Assembly: GCA_947178475.1 (NCBI GenBank)
Contig: CAMWYM010000012.1
Coordinates: 1 to 46,007, forward strand
Length of the DNA stretch: 46,007 bases
Source of the DNA: an uncultured Clostridium sp.
GTDB lineage: Bacteria; Bacillota; Clostridia; Lachnospirales; Lachnospiraceae
Direction of reading: 5' to 3'
Shown: in pieces, positions 7,728-16,786 of the stretch
How the letters are laid out: each line of letters opens with the position of its first letter
Position numbering within the stretch: the first letter of the stretch is position 1
The notes under the pieces: model-generated
Databases searched by the model: none
Told to the model about the DNA's origin: nothing
The model's input: the letters and a program-made list of their open reading frames with translations, nothing else
Translations under genes and position numbers: made by a program

Positions 7728-10316
7728 CTATCTCGGCACTTCTACCATTTCATATGCCTCAATCAGATCATCCTCTTTGACATCATTGAAATCTTCCAGT
7801 ACAATACCGCACTCAAAGCCGTTTTTCACCTCTTTTGCATCATCCTTAAAACGTTTAAGAGATGCCAGCGGTCCCTCATATATTAATTCCTCATTTCTGG
7901 TCACCCTAACGGAGGAAGAACGTCTAATCAGTCCATCCAGTACAAATGCTCCTGCAATGGTACCTACACTGGAAGCCTTAAAGGTCTGGCGAATCACCAG
8001 ATGCCCGGTCACCTTCTCCTCAAAGATTGGATCCAGCATTCCCTTCATAGCCGCCTCAATATCCTCAATGGCATTATAGATGACCTTGTAAAGTCTTAAA
8101 TCAACCTTTTCTCTTTCTGCCACATCCTTCGCCTGAGCATCCGGACGCACATTAAATCCAATAATAATCGCATTTGAGGCAGATGCCAGAATAACATCCG
8201 ACTCATTGATAGCACCGACACCGGCATGGATAACCTTAATGACGACCTCCTCATTTGAGAGCTTAAGCAAACTCTGCTTCACTGCCTCCACAGACCCCTG
8301 AACATCTGCCTTTACCACCAGATTCAGCTCCTTTACATTGCCGGCCTGAATCTGGGAGAACAAATCATCCAGTGACATCTTCGCCTTAGTCTCGGCCACA
8401 AGCCTCTCTTTATCGCGAGTAATATAAGTCTCTGCCATAGAACGGGCTTCTTTCTCATTCTTAGTTGCCACAAAGATTTCACCTGCCGCTGGAACACCGT
8501 TCAAGCCAAGTATCTCAACCGGCATAGAAGGACCTGCCTCCTTAACGCTTAGTCCCTTATCATTTACCATTGCCCGGACACGACCAAAGGAGTCACCTAC
8601 TGCAATAGTCTCTCCTATCCTCAGCGTTCCCTTTTGTACCAGCATTGTGGCAACCGGTCCCCTTCCCTTGTCAAGCTCGGCCTCGATGACGATACCACGT
8701 GCTTTTCGATCCGGATTAGCCTTTAACTCCAGCACCTCTGCCGTTATCAGTATCATCTCTAAAAGGTTTTCGATTCCCTCCTTTGTATGTGCCGATACAG
8801 GGCAGAATACTGTGGAACCACCCCAGTCCTCTGCAACCAGCTCATATTCCATCAATTCCTGCTTTACACGGTCAACATTTGCACTTTCCTTATCTATCTT
8901 GTTGACAGCAACAATAATTTCAATTTCCGCAGCTCTGGCATGATTGATTGCTTCTACGGTCTGCGGCATAACACCGTCATCAGCCGCCACAACTAAAATG
9001 GCAATATCCGTTGACTGTGCACCGCGCATACGCATAGCCGTAAACGCCTCATGTCCTGGTGTATCCAAAAAGGTAATCTGCTGTCCACCTACATCCACCG
9101 TATAAGCACCGATATGCTGGGTGATTCCTCCAGCCTCGCCAGAGGTTACTGAGGTTTCACGAATCGCATCTAAAAGAGAGGTCTTACCGTGGTCAACGTG
9201 TCCCATAACACAGACCACAGGGGGACGAACACTCATCAAACTCTCGTCTTCCTCTTCCTCCTTTAACATTTCCTCTACTAAATCAACCTTAACCTCTTCC
9301 TCTGCAATACAGTTATATTCCAAGGCGATTTCTGCCGCCTTGTCAAATTCCAAATCCGTATTAACCGTAACCATTTCTCCAGCCATAAATAATTTCTTAA
9401 TTAACTGGGAAACCGGAGTCTTAATCTTGTCTGCCAATTCCTGAACCGTCAGAACCTCAGGCAGCTCAATGGTACGGATTACCGGTTCTTCCGGCTCCTT
9501 TGGCTTTGGCTTTTGAACCGGTTTATTCACCGGCTTTGTTCCCTTTACCGTATAATGCTCATTCTTCTTTCTACTTCTCTTTCTGTTGTCGCCATCCTCA
9601 TACAGAGAGCTCTTATCTCTCTCTTTTTTATCCTTATGTCTCTCTAATCTGTCGCGGTCCATAGATGCCCGGTCCATCGGTGCAGGAATAGATATTTTCT
9701 CTTCTCTTCTCCCACCACGGTTACCGCCAAAGTCTCTTTTTTCCCCCTGTGAACGTCCTCCTCCGAAGCTTTTCCTGTCACCCTGCGGTCTGCGCTCTCC
9801 CTGCGGACGATTTCCGAAATCCTTTCTCTCCCCCTGAAATCTGCGTTCACCCTGCGGACGATTTCCGTTTGCATCTCTTCTGTCGCCCTGAGGTCTACGC
9901 TCTCCCTGTGGACGGGTTCCGCTTACATCTCTTCTGTCGCCCTGCGGTCTACGCTCTCCCTGCAGACGGGTTCCATTTGCATCTCTTTTCTCGTCCTGTA
10001 TTCTGTGTTCTCCCTGAGGCTGGGGGCTGCTGCTATTCTCCTTTTCGGAAGCCTGACCACTCTGTGCAGAAATCACATTTTTCTTCACTCCGATGTTTTT
10101 TGGTTCTGCTGTCTGTCTCGGTGCCGCTTTTTCCGCAGGCGGAGTTTTCACTGTCCCCTTTCCCGAAAAGCGCTCTCTTACCTTCTGTGCCTCTTCATCC
10201 GTCACAGAACTCATATGGTTCTTAACCTCCACACCATTTTTTTTCAGAACCTCAATTACTTCCTTACTATCTTTATCTAAGCTTTTTGCTAATTCATATA
10301 CTCTAATCTTTGCCAA
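7728..10316 (-). CDS. infB: Translation initiation factor IF-2
   Basis: An 862-residue IF-2, the GTPase that brings fMet-tRNA to the 30S subunit and promotes subunit joining. An IF2_N motif is at residues 1-55. A low-complexity basic linker with tandem repeats covers about 95-192 and a second IF2_N domain about 280-330. The G domain has GHVDHGKT near 371, DTPGH near 417 and NKID near 471; domains II to IV follow. GGAGG lies seven bases before the ATG. It overlaps nothing and follows ylxQ by 15 bases. The linker differs from most homologs in being a recent-looking tandem repeat (separate entry). Confidence 0.98.
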   Translation of the reverse strand: MAKIRVYELAKSLDKDSKEVIEVLKKNGVEVKNHMSSVTDEEAQKVRERFSGKGTVKTPPAEKAAPRQTAEPKNIGVKKNVISAQSGQASEKENSSSPQPQGEHRIQDEKRDANGTRLQGERRPQGDRRDVSGTRPQGERRPQGDRRDANGNRPQGERRFQGERKDFGNRPQGERRPQGDRKSFGGGRSQGEKRDFGGNRGGRREEKISIPAPMDRASMDRDRLERHKDKKERDKSSLYEDGDNRKRSRKKNEHYTVKGTKPVNKPVQKPKPKEPEEPVIRTIELPEVLTVQELADKIKTPVSQLIKKLFMAGEMVTVNTDLEFDKAAEIALEYNCIAEEEVKVDLVEEMLKEEEEDESLMSVRPPVVCVMGHVDHGKTSLLDAIRETSVTSGEAGGITQHIGAYTVDVGGQQITFLDTPGHEAFTAMRMRGAQSTDIAILVVAADDGVMPQTVEAINHARAAEIEIIVAVNKIDKESANVDRVKQELMEYELVAEDWGGSTVFCPVSAHTKEGIENLLEMILITAEVLELKANPDRKARGIVIEAELDKGRGPVATMLVQKGTLRIGETIAVGDSFGRVRAMVNDKGLSVKEAGPSMPVEILGLNGVPAAGEIFVATKNEKEARSMAETYITRDKERLVAETKAKMSLDDLFSQIQAGNVKELNLVVKADVQGSVEAVKQSLLKLSNEEVVIKVIHAGVGAINESDVILASASNAIIIGFNVRPDAQAKDVAEREKVDLRLYKVIYNAIEDIEAAMKGMLDPIFEEKVTGHLVIRQTFKASSVGTIAGAFVLDGLIRRSSSVRVTRNEELIYEGPLASLKRFKDDAKEVKNGFECGIVLEDFNDVKEDDLIEAYEMVEVPR
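9740..10030 (-). repeat. In-frame tandem minisatellite within infB
   Basis: About four to five imperfect copies of a 54-base unit encode an 18-residue repeat of the form [18 protein letters not shown], with one 17-residue copy and degenerate edges. Neighbouring copies are nearly identical at DNA level, indicating recent expansion by slippage or recombination. Because the unit is a multiple of three, copy-number change leaves the IF-2 frame intact. Confidence 0.8.
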
Positions 10317-10331
10317 TTACTGCACCTCCAA

Positions 10332-10643
10332 TTACTCAACCTTATCAATCGCTTTCAAAACCGCCTGTGCCAATCCCATATCTACCACCGCAAGGGATGC
10401 TCGAAACTCCTTGCCACAGGCATTTCCCAGTGAAATTTTATCCGAAAACTCTCTCATCGTCACCTGATAATATTCACACATGTTCCGGAATTTTTTCTTT
10501 GTGTTATCCGAAGCATCCGCTGCCACCACCACGAGAAATGCCGTACTTGATTTCACTGCCTTTTCAGTGGAAAATTCTCCGGTGACCACCTTACCGGCCT
10601 TAGTTGCCAGCCCCAGCATGGATAACCCGCTATTCCTTTTCAA
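10332..10643 (-). CDS. L7Ae-family RNA-binding protein YlxQ
   Basis: A 103-residue L7Ae/L30e/S12e-family protein like B. subtilis YlxQ, which binds kink-turn RNA. Visible features are MLGLATKAGKVVTGEFSTEKAVKSS and VVVAADASDNTKKK, both typical of the family. The likely start is a TTG at 10643, with GGAG about ten bases upstream; a nearby ATG is in the ylxR frame, not this one. It therefore overlaps the end of ylxR by 14 bases, suggesting translational coupling. It lies in the usual place between ylxR and infB. Confidence 0.9.
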   Translation of the reverse strand: MKRNSGLSMLGLATKAGKVVTGEFSTEKAVKSSTAFLVVVAADASDNTKKKFRNMCEYYQVTMREFSDKISLGNACGKEFRASLAVVDMGLAQAVLKAIDKVE

Positions 10644-10902
10644 TGCCCATCAACTCCTCACCTAATTTTTTGTAAACAGCCCCGTCAATGGACATTTTAA
10701 AGGACCTTTCCAGTCCTTTGGATTTGACGGTTTTTTCAAAACATTCCCTGCTAAAATGCAGATATGCACCTCTGCCATTTTCCTTACCTGTAGGATCAAG
10801 TTTAATCTCATTTTCCTTCGTCTTAATGACACGAAGCATATCTTTCTTTGCAATCATTTCACCACAACCTACACATTTACGAAGCGGTGTTCGCTTTGCC
10901 AT
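10630..10902 (-). CDS. ylxR: YlxR-family protein (RnpM)
   Basis: A 90-residue DUF448/YlxR protein. The N-terminus has the signature RKCVGCGE, followed by a DPTGKENGRGAYLH segment. Members bind RNA, and in B. subtilis the protein (RnpM) has been reported as an RNase P modulator. The ATG at 10902 lies ten bases after AAGGA; an ATG at 10908 and a GTG at 10911 are possible but poorly spaced. A gap of about 119 bases separates it from nusA, with no clear terminator inside. Confidence 0.92.
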   Translation of the reverse strand: MAKRTPLRKCVGCGEMIAKKDMLRVIKTKENEIKLDPTGKENGRGAYLHFSRECFEKTVKSKGLERSFKMSIDGAVYKKLGEELMGIEKE

Positions 10903-11021
10903 CACCATCACATCCTTTTGTCTTCATCATTCTTCCAGAAGCCTTATGCAGTATTGCAAATACAATATTCACCACATAAAAGCATACGCCTAAAATTTCC
11001 AATCTATACCAAAAAAATCAA

Positions 11022-12302
11022 TTATTCATCAGAATACTCCTCATTCTCCCCCTGAACCTCGTCATCAGCATAATCATCATATTCTTCCTCCGCAGCATAT
11101 TCTGACTCATCATAGTCGCCATCGGCATAGTCACCGTCATCATAGCCATTATCAGTATACTCTGCGTCCTCATCATATTCATCGATATATCCATCATTTT
11201 CCTCATAGTCTTCATCATACTCGTCAGCATATCCATCTTCGTCATAATATTCATCATAGTCATAGGCTTCTCTCGCCTGTGACTCACTCTTGATATCAAT
11301 TTTGTATCCGGTAAGACGTGCCGCCAATCTTGCATTTTGTCCCTCCTTGCCAATCGCCAGAGAAAGTTGATAATCAGGGACCACAACAAAGGCACTCTTC
11401 TCCTCCTCATTGACACGGACAGACACTACCTTTGACGGACTTAAGGAATTCTCAATAAAGGTAGCAGGGTCTTCACTCCATGTAATAATGTCAATTTTTT
11501 CTCCCTTTAGATCGTCTACAATAGTGTTGACCCTGTTACCGTTCATGCCAACACATGCGCCAACCGGGTCAACATTGGCATCATTTGACCAGACCGCAAT
11601 CTTGGAACGGGATCCGGCTTCACGGGATATCGCCTTTATCTCCACAGTCCCGTCAGCAACCTCTGTCACCTCTTTTTCAAATAAACGCTTTACCAGCTCA
11701 GGATGCGTGCGGGATACAACGACCTTCGGTCCCCTGTTTGTCTCCTTTACCTCCACAATATACAGTTTAATTCTATCTGTCGGCCTATAATGCTCCGTCT
11801 TTATCTGCTCATTCTCCATTAACAGAGCATCCATCTTATCGTCTAGGCTAACAGAAATATTTCTGCCAACATAGCGCTGTACTACACCGGTAACCACGTC
11901 TTTCTCCTTGCAGTAGAAATGACCATAAAGTGCTCTTTTTTCCTCCTCTTTAATGGCCTGTACAATCACGCTTCTAGCCTGCTGCGCCGCAATACGGCCA
12001 AAATTCTTCGGTGTGATCTCCACATTCACCAAATCGCCCACTTCATATTTAGAGCTAATCATTTTTGCTCTTTCCAAGGAAATCTCCGCCGCATCATCTT
12101 CAACCTCCTCCACAACTGTCTTCTCTGCAAAAACCTCGATATCTCCGGTTTCCCGGCTCATATTCACTGTAATATTCTCACTCTTGCCAAAATCCTTTTT
12201 ACATGCATCCAGCAATGATTTCTCAATCGCCGCAATGATTACCTCCCTCTCAATTCCCTTTTCCTTTTCAATCTGCTCCAACGCAAGCATTAACTCTGAC
12301 AT
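11022..12302 (-). CDS. nusA: Transcription termination/antitermination factor NusA
   Basis: A 426-residue NusA, which binds RNA polymerase and nascent RNA and affects pausing, termination and antitermination. The N-terminal domain begins MSELMLALEQIEKEKGI, then come an S1 domain (VVTGVVQRYVGRNISVSLDD), KH1 (VGACVGMNGNRVNTIVDDL) and KH2 (LAIGKEGQNARLAARLTGYK). The last 80 or so residues form an extremely acidic Asp/Glu/Tyr-rich tail, which is unusual. The ATG at 12302 has AGGAGG 11 bases upstream and matches the conserved N-terminus; longer GTG-started readings lack support. It follows rimP closely. Confidence 0.96.
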   Translation of the reverse strand: MSELMLALEQIEKEKGIEREVIIAAIEKSLLDACKKDFGKSENITVNMSRETGDIEVFAEKTVVEEVEDDAAEISLERAKMISSKYEVGDLVNVEITPKNFGRIAAQQARSVIVQAIKEEEKRALYGHFYCKEKDVVTGVVQRYVGRNISVSLDDKMDALLMENEQIKTEHYRPTDRIKLYIVEVKETNRGPKVVVSRTHPELVKRLFEKEVTEVADGTVEIKAISREAGSRSKIAVWSNDANVDPVGACVGMNGNRVNTIVDDLKGEKIDIITWSEDPATFIENSLSPSKVVSVRVNEEEKSAFVVVPDYQLSLAIGKEGQNARLAARLTGYKIDIKSESQAREAYDYDEYYDEDGYADEYDEDYEENDGYIDEYDEDAEYTDNGYDDGDYADGDYDESEYAAEEEYDDYADDEVQGENEEYSDE

Positions 12303-12340
12303 TTTTCCATCTTCCTCCTTTTTCTTATTTATCTGCGCAA

Positions 12341-12814
12341 TTACCACTCGAACGCCAGCCGAATCAGCGCTAAATTATTTCTATCAATAACAGTCTCCTC
12401 GTCATTCTCCAACAAAACTGTAATCGTCTTTGCATCATACTGCTTTAATTCTGCCTCAAATTCTTTATCTCCACTACTTTCCAGCGGCTTAAACAATTTA
12501 ATCTCCAGCATTTTGCCGATATTTCTCGCAAAATCTTTATCCTTTTTCAACGGTCTTAGCAAGCCCGGTGAACTCACCTCTAAAATATAGGGATCCTTTA
12601 TTTCCTCCTCATAGGCATCAAGCATAGGACTAAGCTCACGGCTTATCTCCACACAGTCATCAATAGTAATCCCACCCTCCTTATCCGCATATACACGCAG
12701 ATAGTAGTTTGCTCCTTCCTTCAGATACTCCACATCCACCAGCTCAAATCCCCGTCTCTCGACAATTGGAAGCACCAGCTCCTCACATGTGGATTCAATT
12801 TGCTTTTTTGTCAT
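12341..12814 (-). CDS. rimP: Ribosome maturation factor RimP
   Basis: A 157-residue RimP, needed for 30S subunit maturation. It has the conserved FELVDVEYLKEG and LRVYADKEGGITIDDC segments, ILEVSSPGLLRPL, and a C-terminal SH3-like part. The ATG at 12814 is chosen because GGGAAAGG lies eight bases upstream; an in-frame TTG at 12832 would add six residues. It is the first gene of the long rimP-to-ribF cluster, about 155 bases after rpmF; that gap holds a promoter candidate and a hairpin. Confidence 0.95.
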   Translation of the reverse strand: MTKKQIESTCEELVLPIVERRGFELVDVEYLKEGANYYLRVYADKEGGITIDDCVEISRELSPMLDAYEEEIKDPYILEVSSPGLLRPLKKDKDFARNIGKMLEIKLFKPLESSGDKEFEAELKQYDAKTITVLLENDEETVIDRNNLALIRLAFEW

Positions 12815-12870
12815 AGATAAAACCTTTCCCAATCAACGTCTGCACCTATACCAAATTTGCACAAAACGTC

Positions 12871-12908
12871 CTTTACACGTAAAGAGAGTGGACCGTTTGC
12901 CCACTCTC
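12871..12908 (-). promoter_or_regulatory. Leader hairpins upstream of rimP
   Basis: GAGAGTGG (12884-12891) and CCACTCTC (12901-12908) form a perfect 8-bp stem with a 9-base loop. On the minus-strand RNA it extends to ten pairs with one G-U. Next to it is CTTTAC-AC-GTAAAG (12871-12884), a second perfect inverted repeat that shares one base with the first. There is no following U-run, so it looks more like a 5' leader element than a terminator. Its role is inferred. Confidence 0.45.
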
Positions 12909-12933
12909 CTATCAATCAATATGTTACTTAAAA

Positions 12934-12962
12934 AGAATACCACTTCTTCCCAAAAAAATCAA
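12934..12962 (-). promoter_or_regulatory. Candidate promoter of the rimP operon
   Basis: On the minus strand TTGATT (12957-12962) and TATTCT (12934-12939) are spaced by 17 bases just downstream of the rpmF stop. The -10 matches the consensus at only four positions. The start would put the leader hairpins inside the transcript. Confidence 0.4.
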
Positions 12963-12969
12963 GCATTTT

Positions 12970-13146
12970 TTACGCTTCCAGAATTTCTTTTTTGTTATAG
13001 CTTCCACACTTCTTACAAACTCTGTGAGGAACCATTAACTCTCCACACTTAGAACACTTTACTAAGGTTGGAGCGGTCATCTTCCAGTTAGCTCTTCTCT
13101 TATCTCTTCTTCCCTTTGAAGATTTATTCTTTGGACAGATAGACAT
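12970..13146 (-). CDS. rpmF: 50S ribosomal protein L32
   Basis: A 58-residue protein beginning MSICPKNKSSKGRRDKRRAN. It contains two CxxC pairs (CSKCGELMVPH and CKKCGSY), i.e. a complete zinc ribbon. L32 is a structural protein of the large ribosomal subunit. The ATG has AGGAGG eight bases upstream. It starts three bases after the yceD stop, the conserved yceD-rpmF pairing. The Cys-containing form predicts zinc dependence; no Cys-free paralog is in view. Confidence 0.96.
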   Translation of the reverse strand: MSICPKNKSSKGRRDKRRANWKMTAPTLVKCSKCGELMVPHRVCKKCGSYNKKEILEA

Positions 13147-13149
13147 ATT

Positions 13150-13752
13150 TCACACCTCCTTAAATTGATTGAAGATATCACTAAAAACTGCCATTCTTGG
13201 ATTCGGAACCGTCTGATCACATTCGCATATTCCCGTGTTCAGATTCATCCCACATACCTTACAGATTCCTTTACAATCCTCTTTACAAAGAATATTCATC
13301 GGAATAGCGGTATATAACTCATCCAGTATGAGCATGTCTACATCCAGAGTACAGTCTTCAATATAACTTATCTCGTCGGTTTCGGAAGCATCATCTATAT
13401 AAGCCTCCTTCTTTGCAACATTGATTGTCCGCTCGATATGCAAATCTTCGTTACAGACAACTGTTTCTAAACATCTGCTGCAGCTTCTGTCTACGGTGAC
13501 ACTGACATCAGCTTCCACTCTCAAGGTATCCTGGTCAATGCTCCTTAGTACAATATCAAATGGCTCGCGGCACCGGACAACCATACTTTCTCCCTGAAAG
13601 TCTGTCTGCACGTCCTCCATTACTGCCTGCACAGTCATTTCCTTACCTGCCACAGATAATACACTATCAGAAAACTCGCTGTTGCTCGCATAAGTCATCA
13701 ACCTTCGCTTTGCGACCGCTGGTGACATTATATCATATAAGTTTATTTTCAT
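13150..13752 (-). CDS. YceD/DUF177 family protein with repeat-derived N-terminus
   Basis: A 200-residue DUF177 (YceD) protein, a family usually cotranscribed with rpmF and linked to ribosome or 23S rRNA biology. Family marks are RSCSRCLETV in the middle and CKEDCKGICKVCGMNLN near the C-terminus, with Cys pairs suited to metal binding. The ATG at 13752 has AGGAG eight bases upstream, so the unusual N-terminus is translated. Codons from about 6 to 26 coincide with a copy of the dispersed hairpin repeat, giving DIMSPAVAKRRLMTYASNSE in place of the usual start. A consensus promoter lies upstream. Confidence 0.88.
   Translation of the reverse strand: MKINLYDIMSPAVAKRRLMTYASNSEFSDSVLSVAGKEMTVQAVMEDVQTDFQGESMVVRCREPFDIVLRSIDQDTLRVEADVSVTVDRSCSRCLETVVCNEDLHIERTINVAKKEAYIDDASETDEISYIEDCTLDVDMLILDELYTAIPMNILCKEDCKGICKVCGMNLNTGICECDQTVPNPRMAVFSDIFNQFKEV
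13675..13737 (+). repeat. Dispersed hairpin repeat, copy 1 (inside yceD)
   Basis: Reads CGCTGTTGCTCGCATAAGTC at one end and GGTGACATTATATCATA at the other. Between them GTCATCAA...GGTGAC arms pair with one mismatch, and an inner TCGC-AAA-GCGA stem on the minus strand completes a hairpin. Copies 2 and 3 (about 19112-19161 and 40223-40298) share the ends but differ in stem length. Confidence 0.65.
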
Positions 13753-13796
13753 TGACTTATCTCCTAATACGACTACAATAAACTCACACGCTGACC

Positions 13797-13825
13797 ATTA
13801 TACATAGTTTAAATATTGTTGTCAA
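13797..13825 (-). promoter_or_regulatory. Consensus promoter of yceD-rpmF
   Basis: On the minus strand TTGACA (13820-13825) and TATAAT (13797-13802) match the sigma-A consensus at all twelve positions, with a 17-base spacer. It lies 45 bases upstream of yceD, downstream of ackA, so yceD-rpmF has its own strong promoter. Confidence 0.85.
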
Positions 13826-13861
13826 CAAATTTTTCACCATTTATTGATACTTTTCTTTGTT

Positions 13862-15055
13862 CTATTTCACCAGTGCAACAGTTTCTCTGGCGATTGCCAG
13901 CTCTTCATTTGTGGGGATTACATACACTGCCGTTTGGGAATCCTCAGTTGAAATTCTAATTTCCTCCCCTCGCACCAGATTAGCTTGTTCATCAAGGACT
14001 ATTCCCAGATATCCAAGATAATCACAGACAGCCTTTCTGATTTTGGCATTATTTTCTCCTATTCCTGCCGTAAATGCAATTGCATCTACACCATTCATCG
14101 CCGCTGCATAGGAGCCGATATACTGTGCCGTGCGGTAAGCAAACATATCAAGAGCTGTTGCCGCCCTCTCATTTCCCTCTATGCTCACGGCATTGTCCAA
14201 ATCCCGGAAGTCACTGGATACACCAGATATCCCCTCCACTCCGGACTTTTTATTTAAAATATTAATCACCTCGTCCAAAGAGCAATTCAGCTTATCCGCT
14301 AAGAACTGCACTACTGCCGGGTCAATACTGCCGCTTCTGGTTCCCATGATCAGACCATCTAACGGAGTAAATCCCATACTGGTATCCACAGATTTGCCAT
14401 TATGGACTGCTGTTACAGAGGAACCGTTTCCAAGGTGACATACAATAACCTTCGACTCCTTATTCTCCCTGCCGATTATCTGAAGCAGCCGCTTTGACAC
14501 AAAGCTATGCGATGTGCCGTGAAAACCATACTTACGAATCTTATACTGCTCATAATACTCATAGGGTAATCCATAAAGATATGCCTTTGCTGGCATCGTC
14601 TGATGAAACGCCGTATCAAACACCGCCACCATCGGAACCTCAGGCATCAATGCCCGACAAGCAGATATACCAATAAGATTCGCCGGATTATGAAGCGGTG
14701 CTAAGTCATTACATTCCTCAATAGCTTTAATCACCTCATCAGTAATCAGCACAGATCCTGCAAATTTTTCGCCTCCATGCACAATGCGGTGTCCCACCGC
14801 ATCAATGGAAGACAAATCCTCAATGACACCAGATACCGGGTCAGTCAGAGCTTCCAACACATAGGAAACTGCACTTTTATGGTCAGGCATTCCCGCCTCC
14901 CGCACCACCTCTTCTTTCCCCGCAGGCTTATGGGTCAACCGTCCGTCAATCCCGATGCGTTCACAAAGCCCTTTCGCAATAACCTCCTCTGTCCCTGCAT
15001 CAATCAGCTGATACTTTAGGGACGAGCTTCCACAGTTTACAACAAATACATTCAT
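13862..15055 (-). CDS. ackA: Acetate kinase
   Basis: A 397-residue AckA, converting acetyl phosphate and ADP to acetate and ATP, the main substrate-level ATP step of acetate-forming fermentation. Motifs: [13 protein letters not shown] at the N-terminus, [37 protein letters not shown] and [13 protein letters not shown]. Length is standard. The ATG has GGAGGT six bases upstream. The partner phosphotransacetylase gene (pta), often just upstream in Clostridia, is not in this window; a diguanylate cyclase lies upstream instead. Confidence 0.97.
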   Translation of the reverse strand: MNVFVVNCGSSSLKYQLIDAGTEEVIAKGLCERIGIDGRLTHKPAGKEEVVREAGMPDHKSAVSYVLEALTDPVSGVIEDLSSIDAVGHRIVHGGEKFAGSVLITDEVIKAIEECNDLAPLHNPANLIGISACRALMPEVPMVAVFDTAFHQTMPAKAYLYGLPYEYYEQYKIRKYGFHGTSHSFVSKRLLQIIGRENKESKVIVCHLGNGSSVTAVHNGKSVDTSMGFTPLDGLIMGTRSGSIDPAVVQFLADKLNCSLDEVINILNKKSGVEGISGVSSDFRDLDNAVSIEGNERAATALDMFAYRTAQYIGSYAAAMNGVDAIAFTAGIGENNAKIRKAVCDYLGYLGIVLDEQANLVRGEEIRISTEDSQTAVYVIPTNEELAIARETVALVK

Positions 15056-15088
15056 TTTGTGACCTCCATGTTATTCGTTCTGATCCAT

Positions 15089-16783
15089 TTATTCTCTTTC
15101 AATACTTCCATCATCCACGCATATCTGATGTCTGCCATGTTCCTTTGCATAGTACATACACCAATCCGAACGCTTCAGCAAATCCTCCGGATTCTTACAA
15201 ACCTCCGGATAGGACGTTAAGCCCACGCTTACACTCATATGAATTTCATATTCATTATACTGTACAACCTGTCTGCAAAGTTCTTCAAATAATTCCGTAA
15301 TCACAGGCTTGGCAGCCTCAAGATTTCTCCCTGGCAGGGCAACGACAAATTCCTCTCCGCCGTACCGGCAGACAAAGCCCTCATATTTATCGATGCACTC
15401 CTCCGTCACCGCGGCAATCCTTTTAATCACCTCATCACCTGCCAGATGTCCATAGGTATCATTGACATTCTTAAATTTGTCAATATCAAACAGAGCAGCA
15501 CTGATACAGCTGTCCTTCTTTTGTATTTCTCCAATGGTCTTCCGGAAAAGCTCGTTAAAATAAATCCGGTTATTGATACCCGTCAGTCCGTCCTTCCTCG
15601 CCATATGCTGCATTTCATTGTAGATTTTGGAATTGCTGATCGCGATATCATACTGTGCAATAATCGCATCATAAAACGACATATTGTCTGAAAACATATC
15701 CGGTCTGCTGTCTCCAATCATAAACAGACCATAGGAGTCATTATCCATACACAGCACCTTGATATATATAGACTGGATATCCGTATCCTTTAAAAACGGA
15801 AAGTTCTCTTTAATATTCTCATGTGCATTCACTTCCTTTTCACCGCATTCACTCATTCTCTGATAAATATCTGATATATTTTCCTTAATTCCGACATCCA
15901 GCTTTTCGTTTTTGGTTTTAATTACATAATTGGCGTGCTTATTCAGATATACCTTTTCTCTGATATATACAGCACACAAATCCAGCTTCTTCACTGTCAT
16001 AATCGCATCCGTTATCTGATTGGAGATTTTGGAAACATCAAAGGAATTAGCAATATAATGCAGAATCTCTGTCTGCGCCTTCATCTCGTCATTGGCCATC
16101 TGGATCTGCCTATTGGCATTTTGAAGGTTAATCTTTTGTATTGTCAGGGCAGAATTAGTATTCTTAAGCTTATCCTGCATCTGAAGAATTTCTTCATTTC
16201 GCTCCGCAATATTTTCCAACTGGTTTCTCTGTGAAAACACCATGTCGTCCATCGCCCCCATGTAATCCATAAAGGTAAATGCCTCAAAAAACAACACCAT
16301 CAACAACAAAATAATGTTGAAAAACATAAAGAACCACCAGTTGCTATGTCTCACAGAAATTTTGACAACAAGTACAGTCAGAACCGGTATCGACACATAC
16401 AGCATATACGATATCAGCGTGCTTTTATCATTCACTCTCATTGTCAGGAAGAAATCCACAAAGAACATAAGCAGCATAGCCACCATCGCAATCACTAAGG
16501 AATCATCAGCACTGATAAAACAGAGCATCATTATTGTGAATATGCACTGAACATATCGAAGTGCCTGCAGCACAAATAATTTATTAAAATAGCCATTATG
16601 ACAACACACTTCCTCTAGAATCCAGCAAAATGCAAGAAAGCTCAAAATCCAAACGGTATTCTGAAGCTTAATGTCCTTACTCATAAATTGCAATATCATT
16701 CTAAAAAAGAAAAATATCACGTATACCAGGCGATGCAACAATATTCCCTTTTTCTGCAGTTCTATCAGTGTTTTTGTCTCCAT
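15089..16783 (-). CDS. Membrane diguanylate cyclase (coiled coil, GAF-like, GGDEF)
   Basis: A 564-residue protein. Residues 15 to about 185 hold about six hydrophobic membrane segments. A coiled coil of about 60 residues (RNEEILQMQDKL onward) follows, then a GAF-like region to about 390 and a C-terminal GGDEF domain with active-site GGEEF at 475-479. The GGEEF form is catalytically competent in the family. The I-site RxxD expected five residues upstream is replaced by KYEG, so feedback inhibition is probably absent. AAAGGA lies six bases before the ATG, which is three bases after the ftsA-like stop, so the two are coupled. Confidence 0.87.
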   Translation of the reverse strand: METKTLIELQKKGILLHRLVYVIFFFFRMILQFMSKDIKLQNTVWILSFLAFCWILEEVCCHNGYFNKLFVLQALRYVQCIFTIMMLCFISADDSLVIAMVAMLLMFFVDFFLTMRVNDKSTLISYMLYVSIPVLTVLVVKISVRHSNWWFFMFFNIILLLMVLFFEAFTFMDYMGAMDDMVFSQRNQLENIAERNEEILQMQDKLKNTNSALTIQKINLQNANRQIQMANDEMKAQTEILHYIANSFDVSKISNQITDAIMTVKKLDLCAVYIREKVYLNKHANYVIKTKNEKLDVGIKENISDIYQRMSECGEKEVNAHENIKENFPFLKDTDIQSIYIKVLCMDNDSYGLFMIGDSRPDMFSDNMSFYDAIIAQYDIAISNSKIYNEMQHMARKDGLTGINNRIYFNELFRKTIGEIQKKDSCISAALFDIDKFKNVNDTYGHLAGDEVIKRIAAVTEECIDKYEGFVCRYGGEEFVVALPGRNLEAAKPVITELFEELCRQVVQYNEYEIHMSVSVGLTSYPEVCKNPEDLLKRSDWCMYYAKEHGRHQICVDDGSIERE

Positions 16784-16786
16784 AAG

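Noticed and set aside
9749..10225. A long plus-strand open frame opposite the IF-2 linker
   Set aside because: It is the antisense of the infB tandem repeat, has no SD, and its apparent repeats mirror the IF-2 coding repeat.
10903..11021. Gap of about 119 bases between nusA and ylxR
   Set aside because: I see no terminator, promoter or small gene in it.
11018..11416. A Met-rich frame inside the nusA tail
   Set aside because: It is the shifted reading of GAT/GAA-rich acidic codons and has no start signal or homology.
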